This document shows positions 23,992 to 35,323 of a DNA stretch of 64,000 nt, in pieces. The position numbers and the translations under genes are program-made. A model generated the notes under the pieces. The model saw nothing but the letters and a program-made list of their open reading frames with translations. It ran no database searches and was not told where the DNA came from. Source of the stretch: Latrodectus hesperus (taxonomy: Eukaryota; Arthropoda; Arachnida; Araneae; Theridiidae); assembly GCA_037975125.1 (NCBI GenBank), contig CM075850.1:70971890-71035889 (forward strand), read 5' to 3'. Positions within the stretch are counted from its first letter, which is position 1. The number at the start of each line of letters is the position of its first letter.

Positions 23992-26721
23992 GAATCTTGT
24001 ACATGTAATGATGGAAATATGTTAATTTTTTTTTCTGATAAAAATTTTGAAACATAAATTATATTGATTAGTTTCATTTTAATGCATTTGAGATGTTTTT
24101 ATTTACCAAATAACATGTGTTGATGTTATATCCCTTGATTTACGAGTCAATAACTTAGGGAGATTCTAAAAAGGTAAGGTATCTAATCTGTAACTGATTT
24201 GTCTTAGTGAATGCAGCAAGATTCACCATGTTCTTTAGAATTCTAATTTCTTACAAGATGTCTAAATCAAGTTGATACCTATGAAAAATTGTAACATTGA
24301 TTAAGCACAAATAAATCTTTTCTACTCAAAATACAAAAACAAAAAAATCTAATGAATATTGCATTGACTGACAAATACATCATAAGGAACTCGCATGATG
24401 TTATTTATTATTGAGGAATTCAAAAACATTTTGTAGAAATTTTGATGTTCTAAAATATTATTTCACTTGATATTCATTTTTCATACTTATTATAGACATT
24501 TTATTTAAGAAACAATATTTTCTCTTATAAATAAAAAATGTGAAGTTTCAATCTCATTTTGACTAAAATAAAATTAAAAAATCACTCTCTAAAAATGAAA
24601 CTTTATAAAACTGAAATATTATTAATAAAAACTTATCAAATTATAACTAAAACACGAGTGAAAACTTTTCTTTAAAGGTTCTTTAAATCTGCATTTTTAA
24701 TAATCAATGAGAAAGGCATAAAACCTACAAAAAATTTCATTTCAAATAAAATGAATGGATGTGTGTAAAGCATTTCATTTCCCAATTTTTATTAATTTAC
24801 TTTTGTAATTACAATTATTATTGTAAATATATAAGTTACGTCAAATTCTAATCACTGAAATTTCCAATAGACAATAGTTATACGATAATGGAATTACAGT
24901 ACTAAGAATTTTGTCAAGTAAATAAAATATATCTCACAGCTTATTCTTTTGCGAAGCTCCTAAATTATAAATTCCTTAAACTAACATGGCTGTGTTCAAT
25001 AAAATCCTAGAAAAAAATAATAAGTATTTAAATATATTATAATATATATACATTCGATATAGCTTAGGACTTCAGTGAAGCTAAATCTGGATGATATAGT
25101 GAATCTGTAGAAAACTTCATTTTAAAGAATACTACTTATTATAAATAATTAATGTTACATAAAAATTTCTAATGATTTTGATTTTTAATTTTTTTACTTG
25201 CTGATTAAATTAATTTCACTTGAGCCTCTTCCTTATCAAACAAAAAAGGGGCCCTACAAGGATAAAAAAAAAACTAAAAATGTTAAAAGAATCAAATTAC
25301 TTGAAGATACTGATTTTTATATCCATTTTACTTACTAAAAATCATTAAATGTATCAGAAAAATAAGGGATATAAAACGTAACTGAAAGATGTTATTGAGA
25401 CTTAAAACTTCTTGGAGAAATTCTTGTACATTGCCCCAAGAAAAGAACATTTCTATATTTCAAGCTTTGTTGTAATCTCTTAGTCTACTGTAGCGTTAAG
25501 CTCGTGAAAAAATTCGCATTGAAATGTATTTCTCATTAGCGGTCCTCTTTGTCCGAAAATGTTTGTGTTCAGCAACAGACTGACCTCCAACAGAAGATAA
25601 TTTTTTTTTCAAGATAGCACTGCAACATCCAATCAAGAGAATTGTACTCCTGGAATCAACATACGATACAACGCTGGAAATAGAAAAGTAATTACCTCCA
25701 AATGCTAGGAAAATTCATAATTTCCTTTTACTTTAATTATTTACCCGATTAGAATATCATCATTTCACACTCACAAATTTTCGTCTTTAGTGTTATTTCG
25801 TTAAGAGCTTCGTTGGAAATGTTAACTTTTGAGTAAATTTTATATATTTTCTGTCTACAATTTATTCTTTACATTTTGCTTATTTAGCAGATTTTTTAGC
25901 CATTACAAATATTTATTAACAAACATGTATAGTTTTGAAATTTAAAATTAAATTTTTTATTTAAAATTAGTTATTTGAAATCAAAATATTTAAAATTTAA
26001 AGATTTTCGAAAATAATTTTTATTTGATTTGTAATTTTTTAGCCTTTATATTAACACATTATGTTGAAAATTCTTTTTGGAAAATTAAAAGATCAAATGT
26101 ATTAATAGTTTTTTATATGTACATATATAAAATGTTACTTGATAATTAATTTTTAACTAACTATGTATTTCAGTTTATATAATAAAAGCTTGTTTAGCTT
26201 AGAAATCATTTTAAGGGAAATAAGGCAAAATTATTATGCTTTGTAAAAAGCTACAGATTAGTAATATTTTTTAATGTTATAAAAGAATTCAGAATAAAAA
26301 TAAGTTCTTTTTTTAATATGAATTAGCTCTTATTTTAACTAAGATATGTATTTTAAAGTCATAAGAAAGTCTTATTAAGCATATTAAAAATAAGTTGAAA
26401 GTTTTCAGAGAGATATTTTCTCAGAGTAAAATCATAAGATAGTGTTACAGTAGATAGTTTTACATAAGATTTACAGTGAAAGTGACTGATCCGACAATTA
26501 TATATAATAACAAATGATTATACATAATCCCCACTAAACTTGGTAAATGTGATAAATTATTGAAATGTATGGATAATCCTGTAAATATAAGTATAATTAT
26601 CTATGCGTGATGAGAAATGTCATAAATTCCGATCACTTAGTAGAAAAATGATATTTTAATTTCAAAGAATAAGTATTTTCAAGCTATATTAAATAATTTA
26701 TCTAGAAGAGTTTGAAATACA
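23992..26721. other. AT-rich non-coding DNA
   Basis: No supported gene. A somewhat GC-richer patch at 25390-25700 has no recognisable coding content. Confidence 0.45.
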
Positions 26722-27244
26722 TCATGATGAGAGGACCCACTGGAGGTGGATTGGATGTTGAACTGAAAGACTTTTCAACAAGAGTAGAATACTTCTACTA
26801 GTACTGTCACCGATGGATTGCCAATTTAAAAGGTGATGGATTGAGGATCGACTGTCTGTAAGTATCCATATCTCTGAGAAATCATTTTGTGTATTGTTAT
26901 CTAACAAAGAAAATCCACTCATGATGGCGATGAGTTCCGTTCTGAAGACGGACGTGTGGTCAGCAGTTCTTTTTTTCAAGCTTGATGGAATGGTTGGGGA
27001 GTTCAATACATACTCCGCTGTCAGTTGCATTGGTCTCCAATTTGCTTCCATCAGTATAAACCCTGGCTGCTCCGATAGGAATCTTGTCAATTGTCTCTAG
27101 AGCCAATTGCTTTAGTAAGTATGGGTGGTACGACTTTTTACTTGCATCGAGCGTTTGGTTGGGATGGAAAGTGACTCCCTGGAGGCCAAACGCAGGGTTA
27201 ATCAAAGGTGTCAAGCAGAAGAACTCAACATAAGGATAAAGCAA
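26722..27244 (-). pseudogene. RNase H domain of the truncated LINE
   Basis: Two overlapping minus frames together give the RNase H signatures VYTDGSKLE (first Asp), SVFRTELIAI (Glu) and WILTDSRSS (second Asp), then end at HLQWV. A frameshift near 27000-27090 splits the domain. The final catalytic segment is absent. Confidence 0.82.
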
Positions 27245-27301
27245 GTTCTGTAAGTGTGCTTGGTAGAATTGATTATTACGCTTTAATCTTTGGCTTTTGC
27301 T

Positions 27302-27754
27302 TCAATTAATTAAATATTGTGATGCTCTGTGTTGGTCTCCAAAGCTGATCAATTTATTGAAGTACTTGGTTAAGCAATACTTCCTTCTTATATGTAATGG
27401 TTGAAGATCGCACTCGTACAGAGCTAACTTGTTAGAGCAGCTGTTGCGAAGTCCTCCAATGATCCTAGCAGCACTCTGGTGAATTCTTTCAAGCTTTTGA
27501 GGGTTAGAATCAGAGGCACAAAAATAAATGGCTGAACCAAATTCTAACAAAGGTCTAATTAAGGAAGTATAGGTAATTTTCAGAATAGAGGCATCAGCAC
27601 CCCAACCTTGCCCAGAGATGTATTTTAATATATTTAGGCGTTTTCTGCTTCTTGTGACTAGATCTTCAATATGTTGATTACAAAGAATCTCTTGATCCAA
27701 GGTAAATCCCAGATATTTGGGATGTTTTAAATATGGCAGTTCATGGCCCTTCAT
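27302..27754 (-). pseudogene. Reverse-transcriptase C-terminal region (LINE fragment)
   Basis: An open frame of 150 codons includes YLGFTLDQEI, SRKRLNILKYISG, ITYTSLIRPLLEFGS and ERIHQSAARIIGG. This is the thumb/connection block typical of RNase H-bearing arthropod LINEs (Jockey/I group). The catalytic palm with its Asp-Asp motif is missing because the copy is truncated upstream. The frame runs off into a stop just before the RNase H section, which continues in another frame. Confidence 0.85.
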
Positions 27755-27845
27755 GAATATTTTTGGCTTAAAATTATAAAGGTGTTTATTGGTGGTGAAA
27801 AAGCTGTGACCACTGATTTCGTGAGATTGAACCTTAGGTTGCTTA

Positions 27846-27904
27846 CGCGAGACATAAGTTCAACCCTTACAGCGAAGCAGTAAGGATTGAACTTATGTCT
27901 CGCG
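27846..27904. repeat. 25-bp hairpin at the 5' break of the LINE fragment
   Basis: Arms at 27846-27870 and 27880-27904 pair over 25 bp with a single mismatch (a G-U wobble in a minus-strand RNA) around a 9-nt loop. The inner arm is the last LINE-like sequence. The outer arm is its inverted copy and is followed directly by unrelated DNA. Confidence 0.92.
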
Positions 27905-28744
27905 GGTATGTCATTGATCCATGAAATTTTTTTTAAAATATCCTCTCGTTAATTTTTCTAAATTTATTTTTTATCATGAAAAAGCAAACACATAATTGAA
28001 ATTATTAGGAAAGTATAAATTTAATAAATTTAAAAAACAAAAGTATTTCTATTCTCGAATTTATTCAAAAAAACATTCTGAGTGCTCGTTGGTTTTCTAT
28101 GGAGCAACGCTCAAGCTGCTCATGTCTAGTCTCTTCTGTTGATTCATCACACAGGTCATGTGCCTATAATTTTAAATCTACCGGAGCCTAATATCTCAGC
28201 GTGATCTCGCGGTAGGACAAAGGTGTTAAGAGCATAAAATCCCATGTTCAGTTACAGCCACTGTTGAACGACGGGAGATGGCTATTGCGCTTCTGCCTTC
28301 TGCATGATCGTCATTCAACGTGGGTACTTGAGAGTTTTCTCGGTTTCTTCCTTTGCGACACGGGAATCAGCTCACTATCTATGAAAAATACACAAGGAAG
28401 GCAATTTACGCCGTGGGTTCTAAAATGTCATGCAACGGCCCTCAGCCATTAGGCTGTCCATAACGAGAGAAAAAACTCCTTTGCTTAAATAATTGACACA
28501 AGAGGAGATGAAACTTTCGTATAAATAGATTGCTGCACAAATGCTCAATTTTCAATTATAACGGTAGAAAGTTTTTAAGAAGATAGGATTAATTATTTTC
28601 TGCTTTCTTATTCTCGTACAAATCGTTTCAAAATGATCCAAGCACATAGTTCTCCCAAATTGGAATAATATTTCAAAATATGCTTCAAACATTTCTAATG
28701 AAAAAGTCAGTACATGCACTAGTTCAGAAACCATGCTATTCTGC
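27905..28744. other. Intergenic DNA with a possible decayed SINE
   Basis: Around 28187-28470 there is a GC-richer segment with a weak B-box-like gttcagttacagcc and body-like sequence. It could be a decayed tRNA-derived SINE, but no A-box, tail or target duplication is clear. The frames here are not convincing. Confidence 0.3.
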
Positions 28745-28759
28745 AGATGTAAATGTATA
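28745..28759. repeat. Target-site duplication, 3' side of the outer LINE
   Basis: The 15-mer agatgtaaatgtata is repeated exactly at 35324-35338. Both copies sit where AT-rich flanking DNA changes to the GC-richer LINE sequence. Confidence 0.75.
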
Positions 28760-29720
28760 GTATACACCAGCAAAGTCCCCTGTTCTACCAGTTTAGATGG
28801 GACTTGCTGGAAAGAAGAAAAAAGAAAGTGGCCCCGCCGCTGCAACGGAGCCAAGCTCCAAAACGCAATAACTTCACACGCTAGTGGAGGGTACCCGTCA
28901 GCTGCCTCTAGATGTCCCCATTGGACTACTTTATTGTGTGAGCAAAAAATGAAAAAAAAAACATTATTAGGTAGCACAAGTACAAGGTGAGTAACTGTGT
29001 GTGAGTTTACGCTATTGGTAAGATCAAGTTGGGACAAAGACAAAATTTACAGACAATCATTAGAACAAAACAAACAGAACAATTAAAAGGTTAGTGACAG
29101 AATATGAGTGCAAACAAATGAGAATAGTAAGGAGGGACATTAGACAATATTTACAGAAATTCAACAAAAGGATTACAAAAACACTTAAAATAGCTTAAGC
29201 ACAAGGAGTCAAGGGTTTTAGTGAATCATCCACTGGAAGAATCTAGTAAATGATATCAATACAAAATTTACAAATTCTGGTAGTTTGTTGTTAATAGGTA
29301 CTTTAGCTTTTGGCACTAAAGAAGGGTCAGGTATCAAAGCATCACTAACAATGGAGATGGTAGGTATCAATTATTGTCTAAATAGAAACTAAATAAATTA
29401 ATAATGCTCTTTAGAGCATTAGGAAGTGGAGGTATCTAGAAATTAGAGCAGCGTAATAGGACATGACATGTAGATGGCTTAGCTTGTACAGTATTAAAAC
29501 TATTTAAGTGCAGTTCATGATAATTATGGCAATGCATACGGTTTGGAAAATGAAACAGATTCAATTATAACAGGAAAATTTAGAGAGTAGGCTGACCCTA
29601 ATTCACTAAATAATTGGTGTAACTTAGTTAAGTAGTTTATGAAGGGAAAAGAGAGATTAGTGAATAGCATAGTAGCTACAGATGCTGGAAACAGTTGCCC
29701 ATTTATGGTTCCGGATCTAT
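28760..29720 (-). other. 3' untranslated region of the outer LINE
   Basis: About 960 bp follow the ORF2 stop on the minus strand without coding potential. An aataaa lies near 28935 on the minus strand, about 170 nt before the end. The last about 200 bp are GC-richer than the rest, so they might instead be a separate old repeat. Confidence 0.5.
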
Positions 29721-29979
29721 TTAGTCCTCCTCTTCATCTTCATTGTAGCTTGGAATGTACAGGTCTCTGTGGTCTATTAGGAAGTTTACTAGTGCTATGA
29801 CCTAGCACAGGTGTTAGTTACCAGGTTTTTTGTCCATTCATTGATTAGATGGGTGCTCGGCTTAGTGAAGTGCCACGAGCTGGTTATCAGACATGTGGTT
29901 GCATAATGTGTTGGGGTACCCACATCTCCACAGGCACAGTAATCACTCAGGAGAACGCCTATTCTGAATAAGTAGGATG

Positions 29980-29995
29980 GAAAGGGCCCATGCCC
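29980..29995. repeat. Target-site duplication, left copy, nested insertion
   Basis: gaaagggcccatgccc, identical to 30807-30822. It encodes the GHGPF region of the outer ORF2 on the minus strand. Confidence 0.92.
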
Positions 29996-30233
29996 TGGAA
30001 CCAGGGGGTACGCGTACCTTCCTGGGGCTTGAGCAGCCACCAGGCGCGTCGGCAGATGGTGGATAGCCGAATGTCCTGTAGGAATGACAGGATAGCCTTG
30101 AATATAGAATCAGAAGCCATGAACCAGCTCCCGTAAACCCTGGTGTTATGTGACCCGTGCCTAGGGTTATTTGGCACCGCGGTAATGGTGTCTCACCGGA
30201 GCCTCTAGTTGCCTGGCGAACTTCTAGAGTAAT

Positions 30234-30497
30234 TTGCCTTGCCCAGTAACTCAGGCAATGCTGGGTGGAATTATATTACCTGAGCTTATTAATTGTTATC
30301 TTGTGGCTGAAAAGACACAAGAAATAACAAACCTTTCTGCATTTGCAGGTGAAGCCTCTGAAGTTCACCTTGCTGAAAAAGACAAGGGAACTCAGAGGCA
30401 ATCTTGTAAAGGGGCAGCAATGAATCCTTCACTTGAGGTAGAAATGACCTCCAAACCATCTTCTTCTGGTGAAAGTCAGGAAGCTATCCCTAGCATG
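30234..30497 (+). pseudogene. Possible ORF1-like start in the nested insertion
   Basis: The frame from 30234 (MPCPVTQAML) stays open past 30490 and includes a Ser/Glu-rich stretch (SSSGESQEAIPS), as often found at the start of LINE ORF1 proteins. It then runs out of frame into the ORF2 C-terminal sequence at about 30500-30512, which marks the proposed internal deletion junction. No domain is recognised. Confidence 0.35.
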
Positions 30498-30509
30498 ACT
30501 GACTTTCTA

Positions 30510-30721
30510 ACCAGATGGGATTGTTTCAGCAAGACCCTATCTGCTGGAAATGTCATACGCAAGAGGAAACGGCCAAGCATATCATTTATGAATGCGAGGC
30601 TCTTGCCCTCCCTAGATTAACTTCTTTAGGCATCATCTATACTAGAGAGTTACACCTAGACTCCATTAAAGGGTTATCGGACTTTATTAATAAAGTGGGT
30701 GACCCGAGCAACTGGAACTAG
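30510..30721 (+). pseudogene. LINE ORF2 C-terminal zinc finger (nested insertion)
   Basis: The frame reads MGLFQQDPICWKCHTQEETAKH followed by IIYECEALALPRL and ends GDPSNWN-stop at 30721. CWKC...H...C (CX2CX8HX4C) is the finger that follows RNase H in many arthropod LINEs. The order of residues around it (ETAKHIIYECEAL) is typical of those families. RNase H and RT are absent upstream. Confidence 0.8.
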
Positions 30722-30806
30722 GAAACATTGGGTTTGGAGTTAATGGTACAAAATGCTGGTAAAAGCAGAGGTGCCCAATGACATACAAACCCAATTCTAA
30801 GAAGAA

Positions 30807-30822
30807 GAAAGGGCCCATGCCC
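30807..30822. repeat. Target-site duplication, right copy, nested insertion
   Basis: gaaagggcccatgccc, identical to 29980-29995, following the gaagaa tail of the insert. Confidence 0.92.
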
Positions 30823-33800
30823 GGTGACAAATTAAGTGACCTGTCTAGGCCAGCATTGATGAATTTGGGTGACCTTTGCCAAAAACTTCGTAAACTGGTC
30901 TCCCTGTTGTTGCCTGGTCCCAACTGGTCTGCCATGTTTTATAAGCTGCCTCTGTAGTATTCTTCTATAGTGACACGTTGGTAGTGACACGGTTGGGGTT
31001 GGTAGTGACACGTACGGGCCCTCAAGAGAGGTAGCTTCTTTGGCCCAGCTGTCTGCAATTTCGTTGCCCTCAAGACCCACATGGGCCTTGATCCAGGACA
31101 GCTTTATAGTGTTGGTTGAATTAAGGGTGTTCTGTGTTGATCTTGCAAGTGGGCTGGTGATGGAAGGGTTGCCGATTGCCATGATCCCTGATTGGCTGTC
31201 AGACCAGATGGTACATTTTTGGCTCCGCTGGATTGCCCAGTTTACCGCTTCCCGTACCGCATATAGCTCCGCTTGGAAGGCCGTGTTGTTGTTATAAATG
31301 GAAAATTTCTCTGAGTGCTTGATATTTCCATTGTGGATTACCACAAATGCAGCTCCCACTCTGTCTTCCATTTTGGAGCCATCTGTAAAGATGTGGTACG
31401 TTCCATCATTGAGATTTGGGTGGTCTTCCATATTTAACTTGATCTTGGTGTCAACGTTATATTTTCCAAGATGGATGAACAGTTTGTCTATTTTGTCCTC
31501 GATATTATGGTCTCCACTGTAGTTGAACAAATACTTTAGCTGGGCCTCCTTGTCAATTTGCACATACAGGAGCATGATGCCTGCTATAACTTGGAGTGCC
31601 GAGGTAGCTGTTGTTCTGAAAGCTCCAGTAATATTTAATAGAAACTGCCTTTGGATTTTATCCAAGAGTAACTGATTCTTGACTCGAAGGTCTCGCCCCC
31701 AGACAAGGGACCTCATGAGCAATAATCCTCTCGGCAATAGTCTTATAGAGTATGATCCTCTGCTTTTGTGAGAAGCCCCAACTAGTGCCTGCCAGCCTGA
31801 TAAATTGTTGGTAAATTTTGGAGGCTTTTGCTCCCTGGGATTTAATGTGTTTTGACCAGTTGAGCTTCTCATCTATGATGACACCTAAAAGTTTGATAGC
31901 TTGTGACCTCTTGATCTTCAGATTGTTAAAATATATCTGAGGACAACACTGTAGTTTCGTGAATAATAGATATGTGGATTTATCTACTGAAATTCTCAGC
32001 TGATGTTTGTTGGCCCACTGATGGAAGATTGCCAGGGCTTTCCGTTGCAATGAGACCAAATTTTCTTTCATTGTTTGCAGCCACCACAAAAGTGAAATCG
32101 TCGGCGAACGCCCGCAATGTAACACTGGATTTGAGGTTGGTAGATTCCCAACTGATGACCAGTCCATTTGTAGGGACTCATCTGCCAGTAGATTCCAAAT
32201 GATGGGTCCACTGCAGGAGGAGCCTTGCGGGCAGCCAATTTGTTGGGGATGAAAGACAAGACCTTGTCTGGTATTTATAGCTACCAGTCTGTGTTCTAGG
32301 TTGCTATTTAGCAGGAGCTTAATTCTAGCAGAGCAATTTTTCTGTTCTAGGGCTAGTCTTATAAAACCATGGGGAGCAGAGTCAAACGCACCTTTGATGC
32401 CAAGAGAAATTATAGAACAATGTTTAGCTGTGGATTTGGCCGCGCGAATTGTTCGCATAAGATGATTAAGAACATTATCAACAGACTTTCCTTGTCTAAA
32501 ACCAAACTGGTTATTGTGCAGCAGATATTGTTTCTTTCGAGGTAGTAGGTTAGTCTTGTTGTGGCAATTTTCTCCAAGATTTTTCCAAGCGTAGGGAGGA
32601 GTGTAATAGGCAGATAGGAGCTCGTTTGAAACCAATATTTTCCTTCTTTATGGAAGAGTATTACGAGTCCTACTTTTAGATATTTAGGAAAGTGGCAAAA
32701 TTTCCAGCAGGTGTTAAATAGGGTGTATAAGAGATCTGGAATTTGCTTATGAAAGTGTTTATGGATGATGTTGTCAATTCCTACCAGGCCAGGGGCCTTT
32801 CCATTCCGTAGTGCAATTATTAATCTGCTGAGCTCACTTCTGCTTAGGTCTTGCTCTAGATTATCCTCCTGGAATATCTGTTGGTTTTATTGGGAATAAG
32901 TCTTGGAGAGTTTGTTTCGCGAAGTACGTAGTGTCGCCTGTTTGCCTGCCTGTGTCAAAGAGGTTGTCAGGAGGGGCAGTGTTTTTGAAAGTAGCCTTAT
33001 AGATTTTGCCATAAGTATTTGTGGCCGCTGAGCAGATGTTCTTTTGTTCGCCAGCAAGTTCTTTTGACTTTCCTTACTTCTTTTACGTATTGGGCTTTGG
33101 CTTGTTTATATTTAAGAAACAGTGCTTTCTTGTTATCATCATTTGCCTGCTATGCCGTTCTTCTTTGGAGATTCAGGGCTTTCTTCTTTTTGTCAAGATC
33201 TAAGGTCCACCAGTTTGGCATGATGTTGTGCTTATGCCGGACTTTTCTATATGCTTTGTTGCAGCAATCAATTAAGGTTTTCTGGACTTTGGCCGTTATG
33301 CTGTCTAACTGCTGAGTAGCTGAGTAGTTTTACAGTTATTCAGGCTGTTTAGAAAACCTAGGACCCGGGGAGATAGTAATTTTAGGAGGCGTTGATGGTT
33401 GCCATATTTAGTCTTGAATCTAGTAAGCTTTGGTTGATCTGGCGATTTGTCCATGGTAACCTGAATATACCGATGATCACTTAGAGATTTGATGTCTAAC
33501 ACTTCCCATCTGCAAGACATTGCCAGTTTGGTGTTGGAGGCTAGCGTCAAATCTGGCCACCCTACGTGTGTTGAAGAATGAAAGGTGGGTGGGGCTCCCA
33601 TGGTATTGAGTAGGTTGAGATTGTTCGCAATGATAAAATCAAGTAATTTCTCTCCCCTGATGTCGTTGTCCTTGTAGCCCCATGAGATGTGGTGTGCGTT
33701 GAAATCTCCTTCTATAAGATAGTCCTTTGCTCCTAGATTATTATGGAATTTTTCAACTTCATTTAGAGTGTCGTTGATGTCTGTTGTTGATTCCCCTCTT

Positions 33801-34233
33801 GCATGTTCCTGTGGTTAATAGGGGGGCTATAGGCTAATATAATTGTTAGTGGTCTTTGGTTGACCATTAGTTTAACAGCAACAACTGTTTCTTTTTGACC
33901 AAGAAGAACAGCATCCAGGTTTGTGGTGGTGATAATCCCCGCTTTTCCATTATTTGAGAGCCAGTAATTCCATGAATTTGGAATGCCTAGGACTTTGTTG
34001 TTCTTGTTAGTATGTGGTTCTTGTATGATGAAAACATTGGCATTATGACTGTTAGCGATTACTTCTAGCTGATCAGTAGGGGCACTGGATAGCATGAGCT
34101 TAATTTGGAGAATTACTGTACTTTTTGTCTTAGTCGGTTTGAGAACTCCGTTAACAATGTTTATGGCGGCACTTTTGTTAGCTGAGGCACTAGTGTTATT
34201 CATTTTAAAATTTTCTTTGATTATTTTTTTAAT

Positions 34234-35320
34234 TTATTGCAAGTGTAATCTATAGACTGGGCACTTTGATGAGAATGTTGTGTGGTTAGCATTGTAGCGG
34301 GCGCCATTCCTGTTGGCCACTAGACAGTTGATACACTCCGGGTATTTGGCCTTGCACTCATCTTCTGCATGGCTGTAGCCACAATTACCACACGTTCTAC
34401 CATACAGTTTTTCCCTAAATGGCCATAATCATGGCAGTTGTAACATCAAGTTATTTGCCTATATGGTCTTATGTAGACAGCATTAAATCCTATGTATATT
34501 GTTTTGCTCTTGATGAGCAAGTAGCCTATGGTTTCATATGTCTCTATAACTAAATGCTGAAGATTTCCATTAATTCTGTGTGATTTAATTTCTGTTAGTT
34601 CAATGTTGGCGTCTGGATGGATTTCTGGATTGTTTGATTTCAAATGCTTGTTTATGTTATCTTTGCTTACGTGCTTGGGTGTGTTGAGCAGGATGATATT
34701 CCTGCGCTGATCAGCCGGCTCTTTGGAGTTAATTTTATTCTTGGCTAGTTGCTGTTTTATGCGTTGCTTTGCTTCTACCGTGCCACATTAAATTCTCGCA
34801 ACTCTTTTGCCCCAAATAACTTTCCTAGGGCAGACCGCGCTGTTTAGGTTTAGTAAGTTACTCTTAAGCGTCTCCACATTTTCGGTTTACTGCGGTTTGA
34901 CTATGAGTGCGGTCTTATTGTCAGTTTCTATGCGCTTCTTGAGCACTTCACTGTAAGATAATTTAGGCGAGTTTTGAAGGTTTTGCTGATTCATAAATAT
35001 GGTTTGGGTTTCTTCCTGTATGTTCTTAATGGTTTGAATATTGTCATTTATTTGCTTTATTTGAGAGGACAATAATTCCATAGTGTTCTGTTCTTCCTGT
35101 GCCCTTTGCCTGTTGAACAAATCCCTAAGTTGGCTAAGTAGATTATGAGCTTGGCCACGTTTATATCCTTGAAGATAGTATTTTTCGCCAGTTTTGGCGG
35201 TTAGTATTTTATCCAGATCTTTTCAAAGAGGCTGATGGCAGCCAGATCCATGCTATGCACGCGTTTGTCCGTTTGCCTAAGGGGAGTATTTGTGGCTTGC
35301 TCGTCGGTTACATAGCTGCC
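34234..35320 (-). pseudogene. LINE ORF1 (gag-like, zinc knuckles)
   Basis: The candidate start is at 35251 (MDLAAISLFEKI), although the frame is open further upstream. The middle has a Gln/Asn-rich, probably coiled-coil stretch (FNRQRAQEEQNTMELL...QIKQINDNIQTIKN) at about 35120-34900. A low-complexity middle precedes a run of zinc knuckles: CYNCHDYGHLGKNC (CX2CX4HX4C), then CGNCGYSHAEDEC and a third CINC...H...C block near 34440-34260. This is the RNA-binding end of a LINE gag-like protein. Frameshifts near 35200, between 34890 and 34640, and between the first two knuckles disable it. It ends at a TAA at about 34234, some 30 nt before ORF2. Confidence 0.85.
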
Positions 35321-35323
35321 AGA

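Larger units (their letters stand above)
26722..27870 (-). mobile_element. LINE fragment, cut at both ends
   Basis: The minus strand carries, in order, the C-terminal part of a LINE reverse-transcriptase ORF and most of an RNase H domain, then stops abruptly at both sides. The 3' side ends inside RNase H just after HLQWV, before the expected SHV motif. The 5' side ends at the hairpin at 27846-27904. LINE copies are normally cut only at the 5' end, so the missing 3' part implies a later deletion or an unusual origin. Confidence 0.85.
29996..30806 (+). mobile_element. Nested LINE-derived insertion with internal deletion
   Basis: An 811-bp unit in opposite orientation splits ORF2 of the outer LINE between GHGPF and PSYLF. 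It is flanked by exact 16-bp direct repeats (gaaagggcccatgccc at 29980-29995 and 30807-30822). Removing it restores the outer frame at that point. The unit ends in a short gaagaagaa-type tail. Its 3' half encodes a LINE ORF2 C-terminus. Its 5' half (30000-30490) resembles a leader plus an ORF1-like start, so it looks like a full-length LINE transcript that lost most of ORF1 and ORF2. The identity of the 5' half is inference. Confidence 0.88.
29721..34203 (-). pseudogene. LINE ORF2: endonuclease, reverse transcriptase, RNase H
   Basis: ORF2 starts at the ATG at 34203 (MNNTSASANKS). The endonuclease is seen as FIIQEPHTNKNNK, EGDFNAHHISWG near 33700 and LSDHRYIQV near 33480. The reverse transcriptase shows NQFGFRQGKSVDNVL, a GAFDSAPH block, GCPQGSSCSGPIIWN and an intact AFADDFTF catalytic motif near 32110. 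The last lies in a different frame from its neighbours, so at least two frameshifts fall inside the palm. RNase H shows YHIFTDGSKMED, AFQAELYAVREAV, IWSDSQSGI and KAHVGLEGNEIADSWAKE (31420-31020). The frame is interrupted at 30806 by the nested insertion. It resumes at 29995 with GPFPSYLFRIG and CACGDVGTPTHYATTC (zinc finger), and after one more frameshift ends in an acidic tail (NEDEEED) at the stop at 29721. About 1,200 codons in total. Confidence 0.9.
28760..35323 (-). mobile_element. Nearly full-length RNase H-bearing LINE (I-group-like)
   Basis: On the minus strand the element shows a very short leader, ORF1 with CCHC knuckles (about 35251-34234), ORF2 with endonuclease, reverse transcriptase, RNase H and a C-terminal zinc finger (34203-29721), and a 3' region to 28760. 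Exact 15-bp direct repeats flank it. Removing the nested insert at 29996-30806 and one copy of its duplication leaves about 5.7 kb, a normal length for this type of LINE. An RNase H domain in ORF2 points to the I superfamily rather than to classical Jockey. All frames are broken by frameshifts, so it is dead. No clear simple tail is visible at the 3' end, which slightly weakens that boundary. Confidence 0.82.

Noticed and set aside
28552..29043. 163-codon minus-strand frame and an overlapping + frame of 85 codons
   Set aside because: Both lie across the 3' region of the outer LINE and its flank, have no recognisable domain and cross the proposed target duplication.
31040..31522. Plus-strand frames of 74-85 codons over the LINE
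   Set aside because: They are antisense shadows of the RNase H coding region of ORF2.
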